Positions 33,892-44,071 are shown, counted from the stretch's first letter. The stretch is DNA of 64,000 bases from Ardenticatenaceae bacterium (GCA_020634565.1 JACKBN010000002.1:372001-436000); one strand, 5' to 3'. The notes: generated by a model not told the origin, from the letters alone. A program made the numbers and translations.

Positions 33892-34434
33892 ATAAATCTT
33901 ATGCTCTTGCAGATGGCGCTGCAAAAGCAAGACATTTTTATATGAATCATTGTCACGCAAATCGGAGATTACAAATTTATGGAGGATAGTTCGATTACAA
34001 ACCTCATTCGATGGCATGATGTAAGTACATTCCAACAAAATGCGACGGCCGTCTATCACAATTGAATCAATTCTATAAAGCATTCCTGTTTGCATTCGAT
34101 ACCAAAAATCATTGATTTGGGGAATATCCTCAAAGCTCTTAGCCAAAACCATTACATTTGACCTGAGTTTAATTGGCCCAAGTTTGAGCATTCTAAAAAT
34201 GATGATGGCCTTCTCAGTGAACAGAAGCTCGGCATAAAAATCTCGCCTCCTAGCAAAAATATCGTATTTGTATCGATTATGGAGTGCATTGAGCCACGTT
34301 TCTATGTGCCCTATCGGTGTTTTTTGATTAACAACCAACATGATCTTTCCCCGAATGCGCAAATCTGCGACATGGCTCAAAAGAAAAATAGTAAGAAGAA
34401 ACAGAATGATCCACATTTCATTCACCCAAAACAT
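33889..34434 (-). CDS. Hypothetical membrane-anchored protein
   Basis: 181 residues with one N-terminal helix (MWIILFLLTIFLLSHVA) and a basic, mostly soluble remainder (LRIRGKIMLVVNQKTPIGHIE; NRYKYDIFARRRDFYAELLF). I do not recognise a family. It is more AT-rich than its neighbours, has one ACGGCCGT, and overlaps the end of the next upstream gene by 17 bp with no visible Shine-Dalgarno. The stop codon lies inside the right end of the MITE-like element, so the natural C-terminus may have been changed by the insertion. Possibly a recently gained gene. Confidence 0.5.
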   Translation of the reverse strand: MFWVNEMWIILFLLTIFLLSHVADLRIRGKIMLVVNQKTPIGHIETWLNALHNRYKYDIFARRRDFYAELLFTEKAIIIFRMLKLGPIKLRSNVMVLAKSFEDIPQINDFWYRMQTGMLYRIDSIVIDGRRILLECTYIMPSNEVCNRTILHKFVISDLRDNDSYKNVLLLQRHLQEHKIY

Positions 34435-37153
34435 TTAGCAGAACGGGCAGCGGGAACGCATCACGGCCGTCTGGCAAAGTGAGCCGCGCACCGGTAGCCG
34501 GATCGTACAGGCCAACAATGATTTGCCCCTCGCCCGTGAAGCTCATTTCGCGCCAGCGCAGTTGGTGGGCATCCTGAATGTACTCGCCCTCAACCCAGCC
34601 CGTGGTGGGTCGGAAGCCGTTGTCGGGGGTGGCATCATGCTGGGCCACGAGACGGCCGTCTGCCACCGCCAGCACCTGAGCAAACACCGTGTAGCTCACC
34701 GACTCCCCCGTGCCCAGCGCCTGCCAGTACAGCGTCAGCGGAATCGGCTGACCGGCGGGCACCTGCGCTGCTGGCGGATCCACGCCCACTAGCCGGGCCA
34801 CATCGCCAAAGGTTACGTCCAGCGGCACCTGCGGCGTCGGCGGCACAAACGAGCGCTCATCCACAATAATTTCCACTTCGCCTAAAGCCACACTGACGTC
34901 ATCCAATTCCACAAAAAGCGTGGCCGGGCCAGAAACGGCCGTTGGCGGCACGGTCAACAAACGCTGCTCCCACACAAATTCGCCCGCTCGCCACAAATCG
35001 GTCGGATACTGATTCTGGGCCGGGGCGCTGGCATCGATCACCAGCGGTTGGCCATCTTGCCGCAGCACAAATTGGGGGCGCAGGTCAGGCAGGGGTTGGC
35101 TGCTTTGCCAGCCCAGCTCCAAGTCTAGATTTTGCCCAGGGCGCAAAAACGAGTTCGCCATTAAAACGTGCGTTAGCTGCAAGCCAGTCGCCAACTGGAT
35201 GGGCTCCGACAATGGGCCGTAGGGATGCCGGGAACCGTAGACGTGGGTTTGCGTGGGCAACGGCCGTTCCACCTGCACCTGACCCAGCAGCACATTTTGC
35301 CCCTGCGGCGTGCCCGCACTGTCGATCAAATCCAGCGTCTGCACCTCACCCCGAACGATGTAAACGCGCATATTCACAGCGTAAGCCAGCGGCGGCGTGC
35401 CATACTTGAACGGCACAAAATGGTAGGTAGTTACGACTTCGCCCACCTCCCAACGGTTGGTGGGACGGCCGTTTGCCGCCACCAACTGCTCATCCCAACC
35501 CGCTACCTCCAGACCCGTACCATCCGTCACGTCCAGAACGATGGCGTAGTTGTGCGTCACCGGGGCCAGCAGCTGCCACTGCAAAGCGATGGTCACCCCG
35601 TCGGCCGAGGTGGCAGTTGGCCCGACCCAACTGCCCAGGAAAGCGATGTCGCCAAAACGGCCGTCTTGCGGCGCCAATTCCGGCTGGCGCACCGGCCGAT
35701 CCAACCGATACTGGCTCAAAATCAAATCATCCACCCGCCAACGCTGCACCAAATTGCCCGCACTTTCCAAAGCAAAGGGCACCACGCCCTGAAAATCGTA
35801 AAAATTGTCGGCGTAGTCCAATGTGTAAACGTGTGTCGGGCCGTCGGTCCAGGCGGCCAAAGCGGGCCACAGCTGCGCCTGGTCAAAGGCGTCTACCATC
35901 TGGATTGGCGTGTCGCCAGCGTACACAAATGACAGGCTCCAGTCAGTGCGCGGAATCAAAATCAGGTCCGATGGCGCGGCTTCGGCCTCTAAAATGGCGG
36001 CAATCTGGCGCAGGTCGTCCTTGGCAAAGGCGGGGTCAAAAAAGTAATGCTGCAACCCCCAGCCGCTCAACCCGATGAAGAGAACGGCCGTTCCCAACCG
36101 CAGCCCGTTTGCCAAAAAATCCGCTAGCGAACGTCCGCCCAGGCGCGGCGTGAGCAAATAGGCCAACAGCAAAATAAGGCCATAAGCAAACATACCGATG
36201 TAGCGGGGATGGGAAAACGAGCGGCCAAACCAGAGCATCAGCCCCAAACTCAGCGGCGCGGCCCAGATGGCCCAAAGCCACGGCCCCCACCAACTGTCCC
36301 GCTGTAACCACACCCAGACCAGCAGCAGCGGCAGCAGCACCATCAGTAAAATGGCTGCCAACCGCACCGACGCATCATCAAACACGTTCACCAGCCCGGT
36401 AAGCTGGAAGCCCCACACCTGCGGCAGCACAAACGACCAGGACGGCCGTTGCGTTACAAAACCTGCCAGCCGCGCCTCGGCCTGCACGGCGGGCCAATTC
36501 AGCAGCACGCCGACGGCCCAGGGCAGGCTGGCCAACGCGACGCCTAATTGCACCTTGAGCCAGGGCCAAAAGCGGGGCTGCCGCCAAAACTTAACCAACA
36601 GCCAGCCATTCACAAAAACGAGCAAAAAGAGCGAATTGTAGTGCAGATGCAGTGCCACCCATTCTGCCACACCCAGCGCCAGCCAAAGGCGGCGCGTCGG
36701 CTGTTCTTGAGCAACGCGGTGGGCCAGCAACAAAATCAGCAGGTAGGTCAGCGGCAAAAAGGCGTAGACGCGTACCTCCTGGGCATACACGATCGAGAGT
36801 GACCAAACGGCCGTAAGCACCATGCCGATAACGGCCGTGCGCCGCCCAAACCAATCCCGCAGCAGCGCATATACCAGCGCCACCTGCAAAAAGCTGGCCA
36901 GCACCGAAAAGTAGCGGGCGGCAAAAGACGTCGTGCCGGTGAGCGTTACCCAAATTTTTAGCAGAAAAAAGTAGAGCGGCGGGTGAATATTGGCGGCGCG
37001 ATTGACCACAATCTCAGCAAAGCTGGAGGTGGCCAAATGCAGACTGATCCCCTCATCCCACCACAAACTTTGGCCGTCCAGCAAAAAGAGGCGCAGCCAG
37101 AAGGCGGGCAGCAAAATCAGCAGCAGAAGGAACAGCCAGCGCCGTCGGCTCAT
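34418..37153 (-). CDS. GT-C glycosyltransferase (PMT/ArnT-like) with beta domains
   Basis: 911 residues. The N-terminal half has about 11 membrane helices and the GT-C motif in the first loop: LDGQSLWWDEGISLHLA (Asp-Glu) followed by ANIHPPLYFFLLK, as in dolichyl-phosphate-mannose and ArnT-type transferases. From about residue 480 it is extracytoplasmic, with repeated beta-sandwich units (GVTIALQWQLLAPVTHNYAIVLDV; IPLTLYWQALGTGESVSYTVFAQVL). It would move a sugar from a polyprenyl-phosphate carrier to an acceptor outside the membrane. The start ATG overlaps the stop of the upstream paralogue by 4 bp (37150-37153), so they are co-translated. Confidence 0.85.
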   Translation of the reverse strand: MSRRRWLFLLLLILLPAFWLRLFLLDGQSLWWDEGISLHLATSSFAEIVVNRAANIHPPLYFFLLKIWVTLTGTTSFAARYFSVLASFLQVALVYALLRDWFGRRTAVIGMVLTAVWSLSIVYAQEVRVYAFLPLTYLLILLLAHRVAQEQPTRRLWLALGVAEWVALHLHYNSLFLLVFVNGWLLVKFWRQPRFWPWLKVQLGVALASLPWAVGVLLNWPAVQAEARLAGFVTQRPSWSFVLPQVWGFQLTGLVNVFDDASVRLAAILLMVLLPLLLVWVWLQRDSWWGPWLWAIWAAPLSLGLMLWFGRSFSHPRYIGMFAYGLILLLAYLLTPRLGGRSLADFLANGLRLGTAVLFIGLSGWGLQHYFFDPAFAKDDLRQIAAILEAEAAPSDLILIPRTDWSLSFVYAGDTPIQMVDAFDQAQLWPALAAWTDGPTHVYTLDYADNFYDFQGVVPFALESAGNLVQRWRVDDLILSQYRLDRPVRQPELAPQDGRFGDIAFLGSWVGPTATSADGVTIALQWQLLAPVTHNYAIVLDVTDGTGLEVAGWDEQLVAANGRPTNRWEVGEVVTTYHFVPFKYGTPPLAYAVNMRVYIVRGEVQTLDLIDSAGTPQGQNVLLGQVQVERPLPTQTHVYGSRHPYGPLSEPIQLATGLQLTHVLMANSFLRPGQNLDLELGWQSSQPLPDLRPQFVLRQDGQPLVIDASAPAQNQYPTDLWRAGEFVWEQRLLTVPPTAVSGPATLFVELDDVSVALGEVEIIVDERSFVPPTPQVPLDVTFGDVARLVGVDPPAAQVPAGQPIPLTLYWQALGTGESVSYTVFAQVLAVADGRLVAQHDATPDNGFRPTTGWVEGEYIQDAHQLRWREMSFTGEGQIIVGLYDPATGARLTLPDGRDAFPLPVLLNVLGE

Positions 37154-40104
37154 CGCGCCACCTCCAGCGGCAGCGGCAGCACAAACTGGTCCCCCAGCAC
37201 CACGCCATCTTCAGCAGTGATGGGCAGGCGCTGGCCGTTGGCAGGCGCATAAATCCCTAGCACAATTTGGTAGCTGCCCAGTGGCGCATCTTCCGGCAGT
37301 TGGATGGCGTACTCGTCGATGATCACCTGCCCATTTGCCCAGGTGTTGCTGGGCAAACCGCCCGGCCATTGATCCCCCTGCACCACAATTTGCCCATCTG
37401 GCCCCACCAGATGCACAAACGTCGAGTAAATTTCGGCTGGCTGGCGTTCAACTTGCCAGAAAAGGGTGAGTTCAACAGGATTGCCAGGAACGGCCGTTTC
37501 CTGCGCCACATCATAGCCACGTAAGCTCACCAAATCACCAAAGTGCAGCCAGATAGGTTGGCCAACATCGTCAGGCAGATTAAACAAACGGTCTGGCGAA
37601 ACCACCTCAATCGTGCCTAAAGAGATGGGAGGGGCGAGGGAACGGCCGTCTTCAGCCACAACTTCTACCTGCAATTCATACAATCCAGCCGCCAACTCCG
37701 CCGGCACAGGCACGCGATACTTTTCCTGGATCAACTGGCCTATTTGCCATAAACCAGTGTCGAAGCGACTAAGCGGCAGCGTGCCCAGCGGCACCTCATC
37801 ACCCCAGAATTGGAGCTGCAAATTGGCGGGCAAATCGACCATCCCTTGCCAAAACAGATCAACTGAAAAATTGCTAGCGGTCAGGACGCTCTCTGGCAAT
37901 TCGTTTTGGCCTAAAAGGGTTAACGCGCCATCCAGCAGCGGTTTTGGTTCTGCGTCCAGCGCCAGCGGCTCGGTTTGGAAGAGGGGTGGTGGGGTTAAAT
38001 CGCGTTCCATAATTGTTTGCGTGACACCTGCGAAACGGCCGTCCGGCCCGACCACTGGCAATTGTGCCCCACTTTCATCTGCAAACAGGGAAAGCTCAAC
38101 GTAGTAGGTGGCAGGCGATAGGCCAAGTGGCAGTGTCAGCGAATAGCGCCAAATAGGCTGCTCATCTAACTGCCAATTTTCGGGGTAAAAGTAAACTTCA
38201 TTCAGCAGCGGCATTTCTAGCTGGGACCAAAGCTGGTCATTTTCATCCAGCAGGCGCAGTTGGACGTTAAAACGGCCGTTTGTCGGCTGCAACAATTCCC
38301 ATTTTAGCCATACGTCAAGGTGATCCTCATTTACGGCCGTTCCCGCCGCCACCAGTTCAATCTGCCCACCAAACTGGTTTTCTTGCGGCTGCCATGCAAT
38401 CTGTGGTGCGATGGGATCATCTACGGCAAAAATCCAGGCCTGGTCCTGACCATCGAAGCGAATGGTGTGCAGCAGCGTCTGCCCAGAGCGAAGATGCTGC
38501 GGACCAAATTGATCGTCCTGGTAACCCGTCAAGGTTTCCACCACAAAATCGGCTTCGCGCCAGTTGTCACCATCACGCAAAATAGTTTTACCGGGGAAAA
38601 ATGGGGCAAACGCGGGACCAATACCGGCAACGGCCGTTTTCTGCGCTGCGTCGGGTTGTTCAGCCAGCCACTGCCCGGCGGCGCTCACGGCCTCACCCCA
38701 GCCCAAAGGCATCACGTATTTAGCCGTGCGTTGCCCGCCCACCAATGGATTGTAAGCGTTGAGCAGGTACGGAACGGCCGTTCCGACATAAACCAGCGCC
38801 AGTAATGCGCCACCAATCGTGATGGGACGGGTGAGGGACGGCCGTTTTTGCAGCAGTTGGCTCCAGCCCCACGCCCCCAGGAAAAAGAGCAGCGGCAGCG
38901 CAGGCAGCAAGTAACGATCATACTTTTTGGTCGCTAGGGTAAGCACCAAAATGAAGAAGATGGGCCAGGTGGTAGCGAGGAGTGGGAACGGCCGTTGCCA
39001 CCATTTTTCAGCTCGTTTTTGCCAACCAAACCAACCCGCCAATAGCAAGCCCAGCAAAACCAGCCAATTCAAACGGAACAGCAACGCCACGGGATAAAAC
39101 AGTATCCCCGGCGCCTGGCTCACGCTGCCCAGGAAAAACGTTGGCGGCAGCACCTCTTCCGTCTCATGGAAAATGGTCCCGATGATGGTTTGGTAGCTGC
39201 CAATGGGATTCACCCACAAGGCAGGCAGCAACACAAACTGAACGGCCGTCAGTGTAACCAACCAAACCAGCCCAAGCCCAACTATCTGTTGCCAGCGATC
39301 GCGCCACGCCAAAAGCGCCACGCCAAAAGCCAATCCTGCAAACGGCAGCACCGTCAGCCCCGCCGACTTAGTCAGAATGGCACACCCGGCAGCGGCCCCA
39401 GAAACGGCCGTAAGCCAAAATGGGAAGCGGATAAACGTGGACGAACGTGGATTCGTGTCAGTTTTTTCTCTGCGGACTCCGCGCTCTCTGCGGTTATTTT
39501 CTATCAACTGGTTAAATACAACGGCCAATGCCAAAAGGGAAATCGTGGTGAAGGTGGTCATCAGGCCATCTACATGCAGCAAACCCGATAAGCCTGCCAC
39601 AAATGGATCCAGCGCCAGCAGCAACACAGTCACCGCAGCGGGCAAATCTCCTACCAGCCGCCGCCCCAGGCCAAAAATGACGACCAGCCCCAGACTGTTC
39701 GCAATGGCCACAGCCACGCGACCAGCGCTTAAAAATGTAGCCAGCTGGGGAAATGCAGCCGTATTTTCTGGAGCGAGCCAGGCGAGATGGGTGATCCAAT
39801 CGTAAACGGCCGTATCAGACGGCCGTAACCAAAGCTGCGCCTGAATCCCCAACGCCCCCAGCCAGGTAATTAGCACCCCTGGATGTCCCGTCGTCAACGT
39901 GGCGGCCCACTCACCTCGCCCCAGCGCCTGATGAAAGATCACCGATCGGTGCACCCAATTCAGCTCATCGGGCGTAATGTATTGACCCAAAGCCAACAGA
40001 CGAGGCAGCAATGCAATGACAAACAAAATGGGCAGCAAAATACGTGATTTTGGGGGAACAAACGGCCGTTGCCACGGTAAAAACGATCTCATCCCCCCAA
40101 TCAT
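37150..40104 (-). CDS. GT-C glycosyltransferase (dolichyl-P-Man type) with beta domains
   Basis: 984 residues, paralogue of the following gene. N-terminal GT-C core: ALGQYITPDELNWVHRS (Asp-Glu in the first loop), TTGHPGVLITWLGALG and about 12 helices. The C-terminal half repeats the beta-sandwich units (NPVELTLFWQVERQPAEIYSTFVHLVGPDGQIV). Residues about 202-222, between two helices, come from a spacer-type repeat (see 39436-39500). ATG 40104 and ATG 40092 are both possible starts. It contains about 14 ACGGCCGT copies, one of the densest genes in the window. Confidence 0.85.
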   Translation of the reverse strand: MIGGMRSFLPWQRPFVPPKSRILLPILFVIALLPRLLALGQYITPDELNWVHRSVIFHQALGRGEWAATLTTGHPGVLITWLGALGIQAQLWLRPSDTAVYDWITHLAWLAPENTAAFPQLATFLSAGRVAVAIANSLGLVVIFGLGRRLVGDLPAAVTVLLLALDPFVAGLSGLLHVDGLMTTFTTISLLALAVVFNQLIENNRRERGVRREKTDTNPRSSTFIRFPFWLTAVSGAAAGCAILTKSAGLTVLPFAGLAFGVALLAWRDRWQQIVGLGLVWLVTLTAVQFVLLPALWVNPIGSYQTIIGTIFHETEEVLPPTFFLGSVSQAPGILFYPVALLFRLNWLVLLGLLLAGWFGWQKRAEKWWQRPFPLLATTWPIFFILVLTLATKKYDRYLLPALPLLFFLGAWGWSQLLQKRPSLTRPITIGGALLALVYVGTAVPYLLNAYNPLVGGQRTAKYVMPLGWGEAVSAAGQWLAEQPDAAQKTAVAGIGPAFAPFFPGKTILRDGDNWREADFVVETLTGYQDDQFGPQHLRSGQTLLHTIRFDGQDQAWIFAVDDPIAPQIAWQPQENQFGGQIELVAAGTAVNEDHLDVWLKWELLQPTNGRFNVQLRLLDENDQLWSQLEMPLLNEVYFYPENWQLDEQPIWRYSLTLPLGLSPATYYVELSLFADESGAQLPVVGPDGRFAGVTQTIMERDLTPPPLFQTEPLALDAEPKPLLDGALTLLGQNELPESVLTASNFSVDLFWQGMVDLPANLQLQFWGDEVPLGTLPLSRFDTGLWQIGQLIQEKYRVPVPAELAAGLYELQVEVVAEDGRSLAPPISLGTIEVVSPDRLFNLPDDVGQPIWLHFGDLVSLRGYDVAQETAVPGNPVELTLFWQVERQPAEIYSTFVHLVGPDGQIVVQGDQWPGGLPSNTWANGQVIIDEYAIQLPEDAPLGSYQIVLGIYAPANGQRLPITAEDGVVLGDQFVLPLPLEVAR
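39436..39500. repeat. CTCTGCGG-type repeat lying inside a coding region
   Basis: TTTTTTCTCTGCGGACTCCGCGCTCTCTGCGGTTATTTTC-like sequence belongs to the same family as the spacer repeats near 51.0 and 55.8 kb, yet is read in frame through the GT-C gene, encoding a hydrophilic loop (NNRRERGVRREKTDT). Confidence 0.55.
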
Positions 40105-40252
40105 ATCGCAAAGCGGGTCAGGTGGTTACTATTTTATTGGTGAGAAAGGAGATGGGAATACGGCCGTAAGCAAAAATGGAAATTCTCCACAAGTTCCACA
40201 GATCGTGACAAAAAGGTACTATATGAACATCATTAACAGGAGTAATGTTATA

Positions 40253-40280
40253 TTGCCAGCAATATCAAACTCAGTATAAT
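40253..40280 (+). promoter_or_regulatory. Promoter of the S1-domain gene
   Basis: TTGCCA (40253-40258), 16-base spacer, TATAAT (40275-40280). Start near 40287 gives a 5' leader of about 39 nt with a GAGGA ribosome site. Confidence 0.75.
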
Positions 40281-40325
40281 CGGGGAAAATGCCCAAGTGG
40301 TAAATGAAAGTGAGGACGAAGAGTT

Positions 40326-41468
40326 TTGAGTGACAACGTAGCAAGTGTAGGAGGGGGCGATCAAAGCCACCCAATGGATTTTCTTCTGGCAGAGGAGTTA
40401 AATCTGCCCAAAATTGGCGAAACCCGCCAGGGATGGGTTATTGAGAATCGAGCCAACGCTATCTTAATTGACATTGGTGCCAAGTCAGAAGGTGTCATCT
40501 CCGGTTCTGAATTGCAAAACATGGATGATGAAACCCGCGAGCTGCTGGCTGAAGGTAATGAAGTGACGGTTTACATCGTCAATACCGAAGACCAGCATGG
40601 AAATGTGGTTGTTTCCTATGCCAAGGCAGCTGAAGAACTTGATTGGAACAAAGCTGAAGATCTGCTTGCCTCTCAAGATGTTTACAAAGGGCGCGTCATT
40701 GGCCAAAACAAAGGTGGACTTCTCGTAAAGTTGGGTCAACTGCGTGGATTTGTACCAAATTCACAAGTCAGCCGCCGCAGCAATTTTGATGATAAAAACA
40801 AATCATCAAATTTCATTCAAACCAAGGTCATTGAGGTAGATCGTAAGAGAGGCCGTTTAATATTGTCTGAACGGGCTGCTGAAAAAGAAGCACGCCAGGC
40901 AAAACGAGCCGAAATTCTCAGCAAGCTGGAAGAAGGCGCAGTTTTGAAAGGACGCGTAATTAATCTGGCAGACTTTGGTGCTTTTATTGATGTGGGTGGT
41001 GTAGAAGGCCTGGTTCATTTGTCTGAACTTAGCTGGAAACGTGTAAATGCTCCAGCCGATATTCTGGAAGTTGGCGATGAGGTTGAGGTTTACATTCTTA
41101 ACATTGATCAGGATCGTGAGCGTCTGGCCTTGAGCCTCAAGCGACTGGAACCAGATCCCTGGACTATCATTGATGAGTATTATCAAGTCGGTCAACTGCT
41201 TGAAGCAAGCATTACTAAATTAACAAAATATGGCGCATTTGCTCGACTGGATGATGATTACGCGCTGGAAGGATTGATCCATATCTCAGAATTGTCTGAG
41301 AATCATGTGAATCATCCAAGAGATGTAGTACAACCACAGCAAACAGTGACCGTCCGCATTATACGTGTGGACAAAGACCAACGTCAGTTGGGTCTGAGTA
41401 TTAAACAAGTTGTTTCTGACAAATTCGTCGAGGCAGACCTGGAAAAATTAACAACTATCCAAGATTAG
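40326..41468 (+). CDS. rpsA: Ribosomal protein S1-like, four S1 domains
   Basis: 380 residues starting at TTG 40326 with GAGGA about 10 bases upstream. Four S1 (OB-fold) RNA-binding domains in tandem: GETRQGWVIENRANAILIDIGAKSEGVI, DVYKGRVIGQNKGGLLVKLGQLRGFV, GAVLKGRVINLADFGAFIDVGGVEGLVHLSELSW and GQLLEASITKLTKYGAFARLDDDYALEGLIHISELS. Four-domain S1 proteins of this size are found in many Gram-positive and Chloroflexota genomes; they bind mRNA and the 30S subunit. The gene symbol is by homology only. It has no ACGGCCGT, unlike most genes here. Confidence 0.88.
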   Translation: MSDNVASVGGGDQSHPMDFLLAEELNLPKIGETRQGWVIENRANAILIDIGAKSEGVISGSELQNMDDETRELLAEGNEVTVYIVNTEDQHGNVVVSYAKAAEELDWNKAEDLLASQDVYKGRVIGQNKGGLLVKLGQLRGFVPNSQVSRRSNFDDKNKSSNFIQTKVIEVDRKRGRLILSERAAEKEARQAKRAEILSKLEEGAVLKGRVINLADFGAFIDVGGVEGLVHLSELSWKRVNAPADILEVGDEVEVYILNIDQDRERLALSLKRLEPDPWTIIDEYYQVGQLLEASITKLTKYGAFARLDDDYALEGLIHISELSENHVNHPRDVVQPQQTVTVRIIRVDKDQRQLGLSIKQVVSDKFVEADLEKLTTIQD

Positions 41469-41581
41469 TCGGAGGTGGTGGGGAGCCACAAGTAGCCTAA
41501 AGAAACGGCCGCAGCCGCTGAAACTGGAAAGTTGTTCACCCAGTCTGCAATCACGAATAGTAAGAACCGAGGTGAGCACGG

Positions 41582-44071
41582 GTGAACTCTAAAAATTGGG
41601 AACGTTTTACGCAACGCGCCAGACGCGTTTTGAGTTTAGCGCAGGAAGAAGCCGAAAGGCTGAATCATAATTATATTGGTAGTGAGCATGTCCTTATTGG
41701 CCTGCTCCGCGAAGAAGGTGGTGTTGCGGGACGGGTACTCCGAGAGCTAGGGCTTGATGCGGTTCGCGTACAAGCCATGGTCGAAAGATTATCTGGCGGG
41801 CCAGGGACCAGAACCCCCTTCACAAAAATCGAGCTTTCCCCCAGCACCAAACGTGTGCTTGAGCTGGCGGTAGAAGAAGCCCGCCGTATGGGGCAACACT
41901 ACATCAGTACAGAGCATCTGTTGCTGGGTTTGGCTCGCCAAAATGAAGGGTTGGCCATCGATGTGTTGCGCAAGTTTGGCATCAGTGCTGAACAGATTCG
42001 GCGTCAAACGCGCCGGATGCTGCGTGAAAGCCCAGTGGCTACCAGTGAAAGCAGCAGCTCGACGCCACGCCGTTCTGCCAAAAAGGAAAAAAGTAAAACA
42101 CCAATGGTCGATCAACTGGCCACCGACCTCACCGCTTTGGCTGAGGAAAACAAGCTTGACCCCGTTATTGGACGCAGTACCGAAATTGAGCGCGTTATCC
42201 AGATTCTGGCCCGTCGTACCAAAAACAATCCCGCTCTCATTGGCGAGCCCGGTGTTGGCAAAACTGCCATTATCGAGGGATTGGCTCAACGCATCATAGA
42301 CGGCCGTGTGCCCGATATTCTGCATAACAAGCGTGTGCTGCAACTGGATGTTGGTAGCTTGGTTGCTGGTACCATGTACCGTGGCCAGTTTGAAGAACGC
42401 CTCAAGCGCGTTATTGAAGAACTGAAATCCAGTGATGCCATTCTGTTTATTGATGAGGTGCACATGCTGGTTGGGGCTGGCTCCGCGGGCAGCTCTGTTG
42501 ACGCCGCCAATATCCTTAAACCAGCGCTTGCACGTGGTGAACTGCAAACCATTGGGGCCACCACGCTGGAAGAGTACCGCAAATACATTGAAAGTGACGC
42601 GGCTTTGGAACGTCGTTTCCAGCCCATTCACGTAGATGAACCCTCACCGGAAGAAAGCATCGAGATTTTGCACGGTATCAAGGGTGCCTACGAGAAGCAT
42701 CACAATCTGTTTATTACCGAAGAAGCGATTGAAGCGGCCGTTAACCTTTCTACACGCTACGTAACTGACCGCTTTTTGCCTGACAAAGCCATTGATCTGA
42801 TTGATGAGAGCGCCTCGCGTGTGCGCATGTACCGTGTGCCGCAACCTGCTGATATTCGTGAAGCGTACGACACGCTGCGCGACATTCGCTCGGAACGTGT
42901 CGCGGCTGAAGACGAAGGCCGCACTGAAGATGTAATGCATCTGAATGAACGTGAAGAGGAAATTCAGCGGCAGCTGGATCAATTACGCGCCGGCAGTGCC
43001 GAAAAAGAGAAGTCGGTGAGCGTTACAGCTGAGGACATTGCTGAAGTGCTTTCCATGTGGACCGGCATTCCGATTTACCAATTTACACAGGAAGAATCAG
43101 CCCGACTGCTGGAAATGGAAAATGATCTGCGCCAGCAAATTGTTGGTCAAGGTGAAGCCATTGAAGCCATTGCCAAGGCAGTTCGTCGTGCCCGCGCTGG
43201 CTTAAAAGACCCACAGCGCCCCATTGGTTCATTCATTTTCCTTGGCCCCACGGGTGTCGGCAAGACAGAGCTTACCAAAGCATTGGCCAAGTTCTTGTTT
43301 GGCAGTGAAGATGCCTTGGTTCAGCTGGATATGTCTGAATTCATGGAGCGTCACAATGTAGCTCGTCTGGTTGGCTCACCGCCCGGATATGTGGGCTACG
43401 AAGATGCTGGACAGTTAACAGAAGCTGTGCGGAGACGGCCGTATTCCATCGTCGTCTTTGATGAAATTGAAAAGGCGCATCCAGAAACGTTCAACATCTT
43501 GTTGCAAATTATGGAAGAAGGCCATCTGTCCGATGCCAAAGGCCAAAAAATCAACTTCCGCAACACGATCATCATCATGACCTCGAATGTAGGTGCAGAT
43601 ACGATCCGCCGCGGTCCGAACCTGGGCTTTGCCTTCCAGCGTGATGATGCCATGGTTGAGAAAGAGCAGTACAAAGAAATGCGCAAGACGCTGATGGATG
43701 AGCTCAAGCGCAAATTCCGGCCTGAATTTATCAATCGTGTGGATAGCATCGTTGTTTTCCGGCAGCTGTCAAAAGAAGATATTCGCAAGATTGTGGATAT
43801 TATTTTGAGCGAAGTGAACGAGCGGCTGCAAGAACACGAACTCTCTATCACGGCTACTGACGGCGCGCGGGATTGGCTAGGCAACCACGGTTACGATGCT
43901 GAATTTGGCGCACGGCCGTTACGTCGGCTTGTCCAAACAGAAGTTGAGGACCGACTTTCTGACGCGGTGCTAGCTGGTAAGTTTGCCAGCGGGGATGTCG
44001 TGCAGATTGATGTAGAGGATGATTCAATTGTCCTCAATCAGGAAACGGAATCGGCCGTTCCTACCACATAG
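41582..44071 (+). CDS. clpC: ATP-dependent Clp protease ATP-binding subunit ClpC
   Basis: 829 residues from GTG 41582 with GAGGTGA 5-11 bases upstream. Two Clp_N repeats (residues about 5-145: FTQRARRVLSLAQEEAERLNHNYIGSEHVLIGLL), AAA1 with GEPGVGKTA, a UVR-like helical middle region (ERVAAEDEGRTEDVMHLNEREEEI), AAA2 with LGPTGVGKTELTKALA, and the C-terminal sub-domain. ClpC unfolds proteins and feeds them to ClpP. It lies 113 bp after the S1 gene; no ctsR or mcsB is adjacent. The 113-bp gap has no clear promoter. Confidence 0.97.
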   Translation: MNSKNWERFTQRARRVLSLAQEEAERLNHNYIGSEHVLIGLLREEGGVAGRVLRELGLDAVRVQAMVERLSGGPGTRTPFTKIELSPSTKRVLELAVEEARRMGQHYISTEHLLLGLARQNEGLAIDVLRKFGISAEQIRRQTRRMLRESPVATSESSSSTPRRSAKKEKSKTPMVDQLATDLTALAEENKLDPVIGRSTEIERVIQILARRTKNNPALIGEPGVGKTAIIEGLAQRIIDGRVPDILHNKRVLQLDVGSLVAGTMYRGQFEERLKRVIEELKSSDAILFIDEVHMLVGAGSAGSSVDAANILKPALARGELQTIGATTLEEYRKYIESDAALERRFQPIHVDEPSPEESIEILHGIKGAYEKHHNLFITEEAIEAAVNLSTRYVTDRFLPDKAIDLIDESASRVRMYRVPQPADIREAYDTLRDIRSERVAAEDEGRTEDVMHLNEREEEIQRQLDQLRAGSAEKEKSVSVTAEDIAEVLSMWTGIPIYQFTQEESARLLEMENDLRQQIVGQGEAIEAIAKAVRRARAGLKDPQRPIGSFIFLGPTGVGKTELTKALAKFLFGSEDALVQLDMSEFMERHNVARLVGSPPGYVGYEDAGQLTEAVRRRPYSIVVFDEIEKAHPETFNILLQIMEEGHLSDAKGQKINFRNTIIIMTSNVGADTIRRGPNLGFAFQRDDAMVEKEQYKEMRKTLMDELKRKFRPEFINRVDSIVVFRQLSKEDIRKIVDIILSEVNERLQEHELSITATDGARDWLGNHGYDAEFGARPLRRLVQTEVEDRLSDAVLAGKFASGDVVQIDVEDDSIVLNQETESAVPTT

